A stretch of DNA of 64,000 bases from Brienomyrus brachyistius (lineage: Eukaryota; Chordata; Actinopteri; Osteoglossiformes; Mormyridae): assembly GCF_023856365.1 (NCBI RefSeq), contig NC_064541.1, forward strand, positions 25,646,214-25,710,213, given 5' to 3'. This document shows, one piece after another, positions 22,760 through 32,900 of this stretch (positions within the stretch are counted from its first letter, which is position 1; each line of letters starts with the position of its first letter). Under the pieces are notes generated by a model. That model searched no databases. It was not told where the DNA came from and saw only the letters and a program-made list of their open reading frames with translations. Position numbers and translations under genes: made by a program.

Positions 22760-24110
22760 CAAACTTACAACGCAGGAATAACGGAAGCGTCGTATTCGAC
22801 AGGGTATGTTTAACTTTAAATTATGTCCTCTGTATTCTGTTTTAAATTCTGGAGGGAAGCGTGTTGAAACATAGGACCGATTATTCGATGCCTGCTGGAT
22901 TTTTTTACATTCTTCCACGTTGGCCTTGTTTTTATAATCCATGGAGAAAGAAAAATCAGTGTTTTCTAAAAGAATGTTTAGCTTTTACGTTTGACCCGAA
23001 TGTTACAGATAGAAAGGACTGAAAATACTGGGTCAGCGTTGTGTAATAAATCATGGGGTAGAGCTACCTCGTTTTCCGGGAGGCCGTTCCGGGGTACCGG
23101 TGGTGTAGGCTGCATGTCTGCTGGAGCTGATTTTTCTTATGTTTTGACACCATTTCGTGCGTTTGTGCTGCTGGTGTTTTTTTTGTTTTGTTTTTTGAAT
23201 GTTTATTTGAAAACTGCCCTTTTTGTGCTGTATAACAGGATTACTTTTGGTTCGCTATTTCGCCACTCTTTCTCGTAATGGTTGCCAACCAGAAGTGTGT
23301 CACAAAACCTATACAAATGGACTGGGAGGTTAATAGACTAAAGAGGCTTACTCAAAGATTACTCAAAATCTTCAGTCGGTGAATGTAATAATAAATTCTC
23401 CTCAACCCCGCAGAATCACCGTGCAACAGTGCGTGACTGCATTTAGCAGAATTCCTAAAAACTAAAGCAGAAGATAAAAATCAGTGAAGATTTGACACAG
23501 AGATGCAAGAGCTAAACTCTGGCCTCTGGTCGAGAAAGCCAGACTGCAGAAGAATTTGGCAGGTTTTATAAGATCTGTGGCCTTTATTGATGGTAAACAT
23601 GTCATGGTAGATGTTTAGGATATGTTTAGTTAATTCTCTTAGGATTTTATATCCCTAAAGATGCCTTTACTGCCTGTCTTTTCTAATTCTAATGGAGAGG
23701 AGAGTTTTCCCTTTATAAGCTGGTTGTTCTCTCACTACTCAGAAGGTGCAAAGATACGAATGAGATATATATAAAAAATACATTTAATTTATATAGGCAT
23801 TTGCAGCTGGCCAAATTCACCCCTCTCCTCAGGCGATGCGCTCTTCGTTCTCTAAGTCATGTCCGGGTGAGGCTGGTTGCGGTTTCAGTTGCAAAGCACT
23901 TTGGTCAACGCGTCCCTAACCAGATGAGTAAGGTCCAGCTGCAAACGCCTGTAGAATGGATCTCCACCTGAAATACGTGATCTTTAAGGACATAAAGTGG
24001 AGCTCAGGTTAGGGTTTACTCGCTGTAACTCAGAGTTGAGATCACGTGTTTCCTGTGGAGGTGACATATTTCGGGTGAAGCCCCACTCTACAGGTGTCTG
24101 CAGCTAGACC
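22760..24110. other. Intergenic DNA, possible promoter-proximal region, no exon proven
   Basis: Frames at 22724-22942 (minus) and 22991-23278 (plus) are open but have no recognisable motif. A 5' exon for the downstream immune gene could lie here, but I cannot identify it. Confidence 0.3.
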
Positions 24111-24117
24111 CTCATGA

Positions 24118-24300
24118 ACGAGATAGGCATCCCTTCCCCCAGAGAACGACAAGATAGGTGTTCTAGCTCTTTCTATGAGAACACAACATATTGGGCAATG
24201 CTTTCCCTTTCCCTCAGGGAGAGACAAGATAAGCATCCCTTTCCCTGGAGAAAGACAAGACAGGTACCCTAACTCTCTTTATGACAAACAAGATATTTGT
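24118..24300. repeat. Degenerate tandem duplication
   Basis: Segments of the form GGCATCCCTTCCCCC-AGAGAACGACAAGATAGG recur two to three times with a spacing of 50-110 bp and many substitutions. No coding potential is seen. Confidence 0.5.
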
Positions 24301-24860
24301 GGAAAAACAAGTTATGTAAGTGATTAATGAAAAAAAATTGCATAGTTAAAATGTGTCAACAATGACCACTGAACACTAAATTTTAATTCTAAAAAAACAT
24401 CTGTCTTAGCACTAGATTTCCAAACTTATTGGGAACGGGAGTCTTCCATTACTAAGATTGTTTTGTTGTGTTTTCACTGTTTTTCTCATAATGTATGAGG
24501 GATATGGGATACTACTAAAACAAAAGTTTTTTATATATATATCTATTTTGTATCTCTTTGAAAAGAGATAATTATTTGTTAGAGGAAACACACAGGCAAA
24601 ATTGAAATTCTGGCATAATCAGTGGGGTAATTTCATGTTAATTAGGCATGGCTCTGTTTTTTTCTGGGGGTGTTGCAATTTTGTTTAGCAATAATTTCAA
24701 ATGTAAAATACTTAACATTCATTTTTCTAATCTAGGCACATTTTGCATAGCAGGCACGCATTTTTACACCAAAGTACGCCGGTACGATTTGTTGCTCTAA
24801 AGTACGCAAAAAGCAGCTGGTCACGCTGACGCTTCTTGCTGGTGCTGTTTCAGTCTGCAG

Positions 24861-25835
24861 TAGTGATGTGTCGGCCGCGAACGAAACGGCTCTCGGAGCC
24901 GGTTCTTCGAAGTGAACGATCGGAGCCCGCTCCTGCCTGTGAGCCGGAGTCAGAGCCGCTTTTTTTCTTTCTCTATTTTTTCCACCCGCACGGATTGGTC
25001 AACTACACGATGCGTGTCTGCACTGAGCAGGAGGGGGAGGGGCGGTGCTACAAAGTGCGTTCGACTTTAAGTCGTCTTGCTCTCGTGAGGTTTTTGTACC
25101 ATGTGACATGGTCACGGATGGTAACGTTTTGCAGTGCTGGCTGAAGTCGGACAAAAAAAATCTAACCATGACCGTTGGGACCACAATGCACTGCTTTAAG
25201 CAAGCACTGCAAATGGCTGTGTGAAGTCGAACGCACCCATAGACAAATACAGCAATCACACGCACTGAGAGAGAAACAGGAAGGAAGGAGATGTGCGCGA
25301 CAAAATGAGTGACTGCAGGAAACGGAAAGTAAAATTTGGATACATTTCAATTGCATTGATAATACAAAGGCAGAGTGTAGAGCTTGCAAGGTTAAAATCT
25401 CATATCGAACAGGCTCTACAAATAACCTGCATTGGCACATGAGAACTGTACATCCATCAGGGCAGTGGGAAGAAAAAAGACAAGCAAGTGAACCTGCTAC
25501 TAAGGAAAGTGACAGTTTGTCTACTGCAACTGTTGAAAGTGCCAGTTTGTCAATGTCTACACCGTCATCCAGTACAGCACCACAACCACCTAGACCTACA
25601 ACCTAGAGCTCTACGAGACAGTTTCTGCAAACAGAACACAACTGATGAGGAATTGGCTAAAATGATTGCGTGTAATTTCCAACCATAGTAATTCGTTTCA
25701 CTAATAATTTTACATTATTTCTGGTAATAAATTCATTTAAGCACCAAAGAAAATCTGAAGAGCCACTTGGGAGCCGAAAGAGCCGGCTCTTTTAAGTGAG
25801 CCGAGCCATAAGAGCCAGATCTCTTAAAAGAGCTA
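24861..25835 (+). mobile_element. hAT DNA transposon relic with exact 8-bp target duplication
   Basis: GTCTGCAG occurs directly before 24861 (24853-24860) and directly after 25835 (25836-25843), the 8-bp duplication typical of hAT. The ends begin TAGTGATG and finish AGAGCTA, and both sub-terminal parts are full of GAGCC/GGCTC motifs (AGCCGGTTCTT; AGAGCCGGCTCTTTTAAGTG). Inside is a truncated BED-finger transposase gene (25305-25688). Confidence 0.85.
25305..25688 (+). pseudogene. hAT transposase N-terminal remnant (BED zinc finger)
   Basis: The gene opens with ATG at 25305 (MSDCRKRK). After a 1-base slip it reads WIHFNCIDNTKAECRACKVK, SYRTGSTNNLHWHMRTVHPS, the Cys-Cys...His-His pattern of a BED finger. 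It then stops and jumps to a short C-terminal piece with ELAKMIACNFQP. The RNase-H-like catalytic core and the hAT dimerisation region are missing, so an internal deletion plus a frameshift disable it. Confidence 0.8.
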
Positions 25836-26174
25836 GTCTGCAGCAGGAGGGCGGGGCTGCATACACAGCTCAGGGCGCCTCGAGACAGTAAAATGACGAG
25901 AATAGCGATAGTAAAGGATTGGAGGTGAGGAGAAATACGCACATTATTGGCCGAACATCCTGTCAGTCGTCAGTTGCTGCCCCTCCAACTAAAGTCACTG
26001 CTTGCGCAGTCCAGTCACATCCACCAAGCGAGTGTGAGTCTGCGGTAGTGCCACCATTGGGGTACTCAAAAACATTTCCCAATGTTGGCAGGTCTGGAAG
26101 AGTACATTATGCCCAAGAATGGTTATGGAATGTATAAAAAAACTTGTAGATGTTTGTCTTTACTATATCGCTTC

Positions 26175-26370
26175 CGGGGGGCGGCATGGTGGTGCAGTGG
26201 TTAGCACTGTCGCCTCACACCTCTGGGACCCGGGTTCGAGTCTCCGACTTGGTCACATGTGTGCGGAGTTTGCATGTTCTCCCCATGTGGTTGTGGATTT
26301 TCCCCCTACAGTCCAAACACATGCTGAGGCTTATCCAGTAGGATAAGCAGTTTGGAAAATGGATGGATGG
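26175..26370 (+). mobile_element. V-SINE with internal deletion
   Basis: The tRNA-like head (GGCGGCATGGTGGTGCAGTG with B-box GGGTTCGAGTCTC) and central block are present. After CACATGCTGAGG the sequence jumps to the GGATAAGCAGTTTGGAAAAT tail. Flanks show an imperfect 10-bp duplication (ATATCGCTTC / ATATCTCTTC). Confidence 0.85.
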
Positions 26371-26380
26371 ATATCTCTTC

Positions 26381-26770
26381 AGATGTCGAATATCTGAGAA
26401 AAAAAGAGAGAACATTCTATTATAGCGGTACCTTTCAGTGATTTATAACCATGTTTGTGATGGTTTTTAACAGTCACTGATCTATGCATAAAATTACGGT
26501 ACTTCATTAATAACATAAATTATTAAGTAACTCCCATTTAAGTGTTAATGTAGAACCTGTGCTCTGCTTTGAGTACAAGCTAGCAGAGAAACTTGATAGA
26601 GAATGTGTAAAGTTCAAGTTTTATGAAAGTGTTTATTTTATAAATTAAATAGGTATAAAGTCGATTCTAGCTTAATTCCACACAGGTGCTGACAGTTGCC
26701 ACACACACAAAGACCTTCCTTCCTACGTGTTAACATGCAAAGTACACCGTGTCATTATTTGTTTTTGGCA
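26381..26770. other. Intergenic AT-rich DNA, no gene seen
   Basis: Nothing recognisable lies between the SINE and the solo LTR. Confidence 0.4.
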
Positions 26771-26775
26771 CTACC

Positions 26776-27045
26776 TGTCACGCCCAGCTCGTGTGTGCCA
26801 CGCCCCCTGATTATCCACGTGTGCTTCCCCAATCGTACCCAGCTGTACCTTGTTGTTTTGCTCTGTCTTGTCTATTTGAGTACATGTCTTGCCTTAGTTC
26901 TTTGTCTGTCGATATCAGTGCCAGTGTTCATTTACCTGATTCCTTTAAATAAATCCCCGTTTTCCCCGACTTCGCCTACTTGCCTGCTTCTTGCTCGCTT
27001 GCCCGCCCGTGCGCGATCACCCGCTTCACTGGCGAAATCGTGACA
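26776..27045 (+). mobile_element. Solo LTR, family A (copy 2)
   Basis: Starts TGTCACGCCC and ends AATCGTGACA. The flanks CTACC and ATACC differ at one base, consistent with an old 5-bp target duplication. An AAATAAATCCCCGTTTTCCC poly(A) block is present. Confidence 0.8.
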
Positions 27046-27049
27046 ATAC

Positions 27050-28550
27050 CAATATAATTTTTTTATAACGTCTGATATTTCAACTTTGCGTATTCTATAA
27101 TGTTGGGTGCACTTTAAGTTACAGCATATTTCGTTCTTTTGTGTCACATATAATGCTTATGCCACATTAGGGTAATTATGATATACACATATAAACAATG
27201 ATAGCACATATAAATAATTTGTCTTTTAGCACTAACTATTACAACTCTCAGTCATTTCTTGTTAGTGCAGATGTAAGTAATACATTAATGATTACCTATC
27301 TGGTGATAGCTCCGACAGATAATCTAGTGTGGTTAATAATTGTTCAGCTCTCCATCATTAGGCCACATTAGGAAAACTGTGCAACTTCTTTTAATAGTCT
27401 GTCTTTGAAAAAGAGAGAAAAGCGACATACATATCTGTCAAATTGTATGCAATGGAAGGTGCATCCATATCCAATGGATGAATGCAAGATCATAACAGCC
27501 GGTTCCTCTACACAAAGTACATGTTTGTAATTGTGCCATGTGGTGATGATCACATAACAGCAAGAACACTTTTCCTGAATGGGTTGAAGAAAAATCTTTC
27601 TTTGAATCAAATTTAACTCGAAGTCCTGGAGAAATCATGAGAAGTCATGAAAATTTATTTGACTGAAAACTGTATGAACCCTGTAGAGTGTATCCTATCA
27701 CATTATGTATTGCCACGAGATGAGAGCATTTTGAGTATTTTGCTGTCACTAAGTGTTATTGTCCTAAAATTGAAGAGATGTCTCAAAATTTGATTGTTTC
27801 AGTTTGTCATCAATAAAATGCAATGCATGCAAAACTTTTTGGTTTATCGAGCTAATGGGGTCATGTGTCCGAATCTGCCCTTATCTTTTGGTATTACTAT
27901 GTGGCACTGCAACAGTTTTGGTGCCGTCTGTCTCAGAATTTGATCGGTCCTATTCCAGCGCCCCGGCAGTGTGCCTGCTGAGTTCGATAAAAATCTGTCA
28001 AAGACCTTGAGTTATCACATTAATGATAAGGCATGTACAATGATAGTGGTCTTAACGATTACTGTCTCCCTCTAGCCTTGGTGTAATTTATTGGTGAACC
28101 AGAATGCTGTTAAACTGCTGGTTATGACTGACTGTAACCAGCACTAGCTGTAATCGGCTCATAGTCACAATTAGGATGCGTAAACATCCACTTGTGAATT
28201 TAGGTTCTGCCTGTGTCGAAATGTTTTCTTTCATTTTATTGTGTGTTTCAAAATGAAAATGATGTAACTGAATGGCACAAAACAAATATATGTGCTGTTA
28301 GAACCCTAGTAGTAAGATCAGGTAAAAAAAATTTATCCCAGGGCAAAATATTGATTTATGAAATTAACTTAAATAGGTCTGTACAGTTTGACCACATGCC
28401 TGGCAGGTGTTATCAGTCAGAAGTTTCAGATACACGCAATTAGCTTGAGCTTGTTTGGGGGTAAGTATGTGTACGTGCAATTGCCAGAGAGAAATAAAAT
28501 CAATGGAAACAACAGGGAAATTCACACGTGTCAGTCATTTGTTCATTTTC
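27050..28550. other. Intergenic DNA, no gene seen
   Basis: AT-rich sequence without supported exons. The small open frames carry no motif. Confidence 0.4.
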
Positions 28551-28554
28551 TATA

Positions 28555-28690
28555 CACAGGGTTGCAAGAGTCTGGAGCTGATGAGAGACAGAGGAGTGGA
28601 GAAGCAAACCCTGGTCTCCAGAGGTGGGAGATGACCTTGCTAACTGCAGTGCCACTCAAGCTGGCATACGGTGAAAACAAAAAGATTAAG
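28555..28690 (-). repeat. Possible decayed SINE (minus orientation)
   Basis: The words CAAACCCTGGTCTCCAGAGG and GCTAACTGCAGTGCCA resemble the complement of the V-SINE head (TGGCACTGGTTAGC, B-box). Similarity is low. The open plus-strand frame across it is therefore not taken as an exon, despite AG and GTAAG at its edges. Confidence 0.35.
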
Positions 28691-28839
28691 GTAAGATGAC
28701 ATGCTGTGCTGTGTGTAGAAGAGTCTGGGAAATTGAGCATTAATGCATGGTAATTTAGCAGGTAGGTGATGTAATCCATGTTTTCAAGTTAATGTTGATG
28801 TCCCACAAATAATGATAATCTTTTAATACTAAAACATTC

Positions 28840-29190
28840 AAATTTTCAGCAAGGATGGAAGTAATTGAGGAAATTACAGTGTAAATGTCCTTTTATCAGT
28901 ATTCTTAGGTTTAACATTGCATTATTTAAAATCAAAGAAAAGGAAGCAGCAGGTGTAAAAGATGTTGACTGTAATCCCCCAGTGTGAACTGTTCCTTCTT
29001 TTTTGATGTATATACTTCTGCAAACACTTACAGGTGTCAGTAAACAACACAACCTCAGCTTACTAACCAGGCCCACAGGAAGCCGAGGTGTAAAGGTATG
29101 GTCCATGGCCCACAATGCCTCTGTAATCACACTGCAAGGGGAAAAATAACCAGCTTTTATAGTGAAACTGTATCGACCGATTTGCCTCAA
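28840..29190 (+). repeat. Degenerate copy of the SMKSD-exon repeat unit, exon lost
   Basis: The order of blocks (ATTGAGGAAATTACAG, then TCTGCAAACACTTA, then AATAACCAGCTTTTA, then AAGCTGCTGGTTCAGATTTC) follows the intronic part of the units downstream. The 114-nt exon itself is not recognisable. This marks the worn left edge of the array. Confidence 0.55.
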
Positions 29191-29857
29191 ATCAAGTTAA
29201 GCTGCTGGTTCAGATTTCAGAAAAAGTTCCACTGTAACGGTTTTAAAATAGAGTGAATGTGATGCTGTATGTGACCATGTAAGGTAAATTGACTGGTGTA
29301 TTTCACACCCCGATATTTCTACAATGAAATGTCCTTGCATGTCTGTTGACCATGGAAAGTGCCTTAGGTTAGACTTGAACATTGTCTGGTCAAAATACTT
29401 CGCAATGACATTAGTAGAAATGACACTGGTGTGAAATGTCAAACATTATTGGGAAATTGAGGGAATTACAGGGTGAATGATTTATATCAGGACGTTTTGA
29501 GGTTTTAGTTATGTTTATGTTATGTAACTCAGACCTAAATAATAGGGAGATGCAGGCAGAGGTTCACTGTAAACCTCCAGCTTGAACTGCTTCTGCTTGT
29601 CTGATGCATATAATTCTGCAAATGCTTAAGGATGGTGGTAAATAACACAACAGTATGCTGACTAGGTCTGCATGATACAGAAAGCACATAAAAGTGTGAG
29701 GCTGTTATTACTGAAACAGGAAGAGTAATGAAGTGTTCAGCTTAGAGCAGTAGGCGTCCATGCTGTTCATCCTGGAGATGTTCAGGACCTCAGACATGAA
29801 GTCACTGGTGGTACTGAGCTGTATGGTCTGCAGGATCTCAGTCTGTCCTTTACACAG

Positions 29858-29971
29858 GCGTACAATGGAGAGGATTGAACCACCCTCACCCAGCTGTCTG
29901 TCCATGAAGAGTGATCACTCTATGGATCTACCAATGAAATTCAAAGATGGCAACTTCCCTCCTGACATCAG
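29858..29971 (+). CDS. SMKSD exon A (114 nt, phase 2-2)
   Basis: Acceptor TTTACACAG, donor CAG/GTAAGG. It encodes [19 protein letters not shown] followed by [18 protein letters not shown](R). The first base completes an AGG Arg codon with the AG of the preceding exon, so copies can be spliced in any number. I recall modules of this kind (P-S-C-x-S-M-K-S-D-x-S-M) from N-termini of fish NLRC3-like proteins. Function is unknown. Confidence 0.7.
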
Positions 29972-32900
29972 GTAAGGCTGCTAATCTTTATGTCCTAAAT
30001 GCTATAGAATAATTTGCAAGAAATTACTCTTATTAATTTACAGTAAGAAATTTGGACTGGACAGATGGTGCAGTGTGTCTCAAGTCTAGTTAAGCTGCTG
30101 GTTCAGATTTCAGAAAAAGTTGTACTGTGACTGTTTTAAAATGGCATTAGTGTGACACTCTACAGCATGTGCAGGATTATTAAGCAAGTGCTTTTCCACA
30201 ATCCCTCTGTAATAACAGTATAAGAGGAAGATAACCAGCTTTTACACTGAAACAGTAAGAGTAATGAAGTGTTCAGCTTAGAGCAGTAGGCGTCCATGCT
30301 GTTCATCCTGGAGATGTTCAGGACCTCAGACATAAAGTCACTGGTTTCACCAAGCTGTATGGCCTGCAGGATCTCAGTCTGTCCTGTACACAGGCGTACA
30401 ATGGAGAGGATTGAACCACGCCCTCCCAGCTGTCTGTCCATGAAGAGTGATCACTCTATGGATCTACCAATGAAATTCAAAGATGGCAACTTCCCTCCTG
30501 ACATCAGGTAAGGCTGCTAATCTTTATGTCCTAAATGCTATAGAATAATTTGCAAGAAATTAGTCTTATTAATTTACAGTAAGAAATTTGGACTGGACAG
30601 ATGGTGCAGTGTGTCTCAAGTCTAGTTAAGCTGCTGGTTCAGATTTCAGAAAAAGTTGTACTGTGACTGTTTTAAAATGGCATTAGTGTGACACTATACA
30701 GCATGTGCAGGATTATTAAGCAAGTGCTTTTCCACAATCCCTCTGTAATAACAGTATAAGAGGAAGATAACCAGCTTTTACACTGAAACAGTAAGAGTAA
30801 TGAAGTGTTCAGCTTAGAGCAGTAGGCGTCCATGCTGTTCATCCTGGAGATGTTCAGGACCTCAGACATAAAGTCACTGGTTTCACCAAGCTGTATGGCC
30901 TGCAGGATCTCAGTCTGTCCTGTACACAGGCGTACAATGGAGAGGATTGAACCACCCTCACCCAGCTGTCTGTCCATGAAGAGTGATCACTCTATGGATC
31001 TACCAATGAAATTCAAAGATGGCAACTTCCCTCCTGACATCAGGTAAGGCTGCTAATCTTTATGTCCTAAATGCTATAGAATAATTTGCAAGAAATTACT
31101 CTTATTAATTTACAGTAAGAAATTTGGACTGGACAGATGGTGCAGTGTGTCTCAAGTCTAGTTAAGCTGCTGGTTCAGATTTCAGAAAAAGTTGTACTGT
31201 GACTGTTTTAAAATGGCATTAGTGTGACACTCTACAGCATGTGCAGGATTATTAAGCAAGTGCTTTTCCACAATCCCTCTGTAATAACAGTATAAGAGGA
31301 AGATAACCAGCTTTTACACTGAAACAGTAAGAGTAATGAAGTGTTCAGCTTAGAGCAGTAGGCGTCCATGCTGTTCATCCTGGAGATGTTCAGGACCTCA
31401 GACATAAAGTCACTGGTTTCACCAAGCTGTATGGCCTGCAGGATCTCAGTCTGTCCTGTACACAGGCGTACAATGGAGAGGATTGAACCACCCTCACCCA
31501 GCTGTCTGTCCATGAAGAGTGATCACTCTATGGATCTACCAATGAAATTCAAAGATGGCAACTTCCCTCCTGACATCAGGTAAGGCTGCTAATCTTTATG
31601 TCCTAAATGCTATAGAATAATTTGCAAGAAATTACTCTTATTAATTTACAGTAAGAAATTTGGACTGGACAGATGGTGCAGTGTGTCTCAAGTCTAGTTA
31701 AGCTGCTGGTTCAGATTTCAGAAAAAGTTGTACTGTGACTGTTTTAAAATGGCATTAGTGTGACACTCTACAGCATGTGCAGGATTATTAAGCAAGTGCT
31801 TTTCCACAATCCCTCTGTAATAACAGTATAAGAGGAAGATAACCAGCTTTTACACTGAAACAGTAAGAGTAATGAAGTGTTCAGCTTAGAGCAGTAGGCG
31901 TCCATGCTGTTCATCCTGGAGATGTTCAGGACCTCAGACATAAAGTCACTGGTTTCACCAAGCTGTATGGCCTGCAGAATCTCAGTCTGTCCTGTACACA
32001 GGCGTACAATGGAGAGGATTGAACCACGCCCTCCCAGCTGTCTGTCCATGAAGAGTGATCACTCTATGGATCTACCAATGAAATTCAAAGATGGCAACTT
32101 CCCTCCTGACATTAGGTAAGGCTGCTAATCTTTATGTCCTAAATGCTATAGAATAATTTGCAAGAAATTAGTCTTATTAATTTACAGTAAGAAATTTGGA
32201 CTTGTGACGTGGTACATTGTGTCTCAAATCTAGTTATGCTGTTGGCACAGATTCCAGGGAAACGTTGTATTATGACAGTTCATTTTAAAATGGAGTGTAA
32301 AAGTTATCTACACCCAGCTGTCTCTGAGTCTGCAGTAGAGTTGAAAGGTCAAAGGCCATTACTTTTCCAGATAGTAATGCTGAACATCAGGCTGAATTAG
32401 GGTGTCTAATTCTGTGGCTGTGCGATACGATGATATATATCGTATCCCAGGTCACAGGGGTTGCAGTTTAAGCAGGAATGCCCAGACCTCCCTCTCCACA
32501 GCCACCTCTTCTAGCTCCTCTGGGGAAATACCAGGGTGTTCCCAGGCCAGCCAAGAGATATAATTTCTCCAGAATGCCCTGAGTCTGCCCTGGGGCCCCT
32601 CCCAGTTGGACATGCCCAAAACACCTCCCCAGGGAGCCATCCAGGAGGCATTGTACATAGATGCCTAAACCGCCTCAGCTGGCACCTTTCGATGTGGAGG
32701 AGTAGTGGCTCTACCTTGAGCTCCTCCTGAATGTCCAAACTCCTCACTCTTTCTCTGAGGCTGAGCCCAGACACCCTGTGGAAGAAGCTTTCTAGAGATT
32801 TTACGTGGGAAGTTAAGCTGGGGAATTTTGGAAATATTCAAACAGGCATATGTAAACTTTTGTGAATAAATACTGTGAAAATATCAAGTAAATGACCAGA

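Larger units (their letters stand above)
29440..32200 (+). repeat. Tandem array of 536-bp units carrying SMKSD exons
   Basis: Exon-to-exon distance is exactly 536 bp for the second to fifth copies (30394, 30930, 31466, 32002) and for the first to the second (29858 to 30394). Units B-E are almost identical in both intron and exon. Copy A shares its exon and downstream intron, while the sequence upstream of A resembles instead the block at 33660-34200. Confidence 0.95.

Noticed and set aside
26175..26260. tRNA gene (A- and B-box-like sequence)
   Set aside because: The tRNA-like parts belong to SINE heads; they do not fold as a complete tRNA and are followed by the SINE body.
28388..28699. Possible exon 28560-28690 bounded by AG and GTAAG
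   Set aside because: Sequence resembles a decayed reverse SINE, and the resulting peptide has no family similarity.
30160..32049. Minus-strand 93-101 codon frames repeated every 536 bp
   Set aside because: They are shadows of the plus-strand SMKSD exons and upstream intron; the plus strand has matching splice sites and phases.
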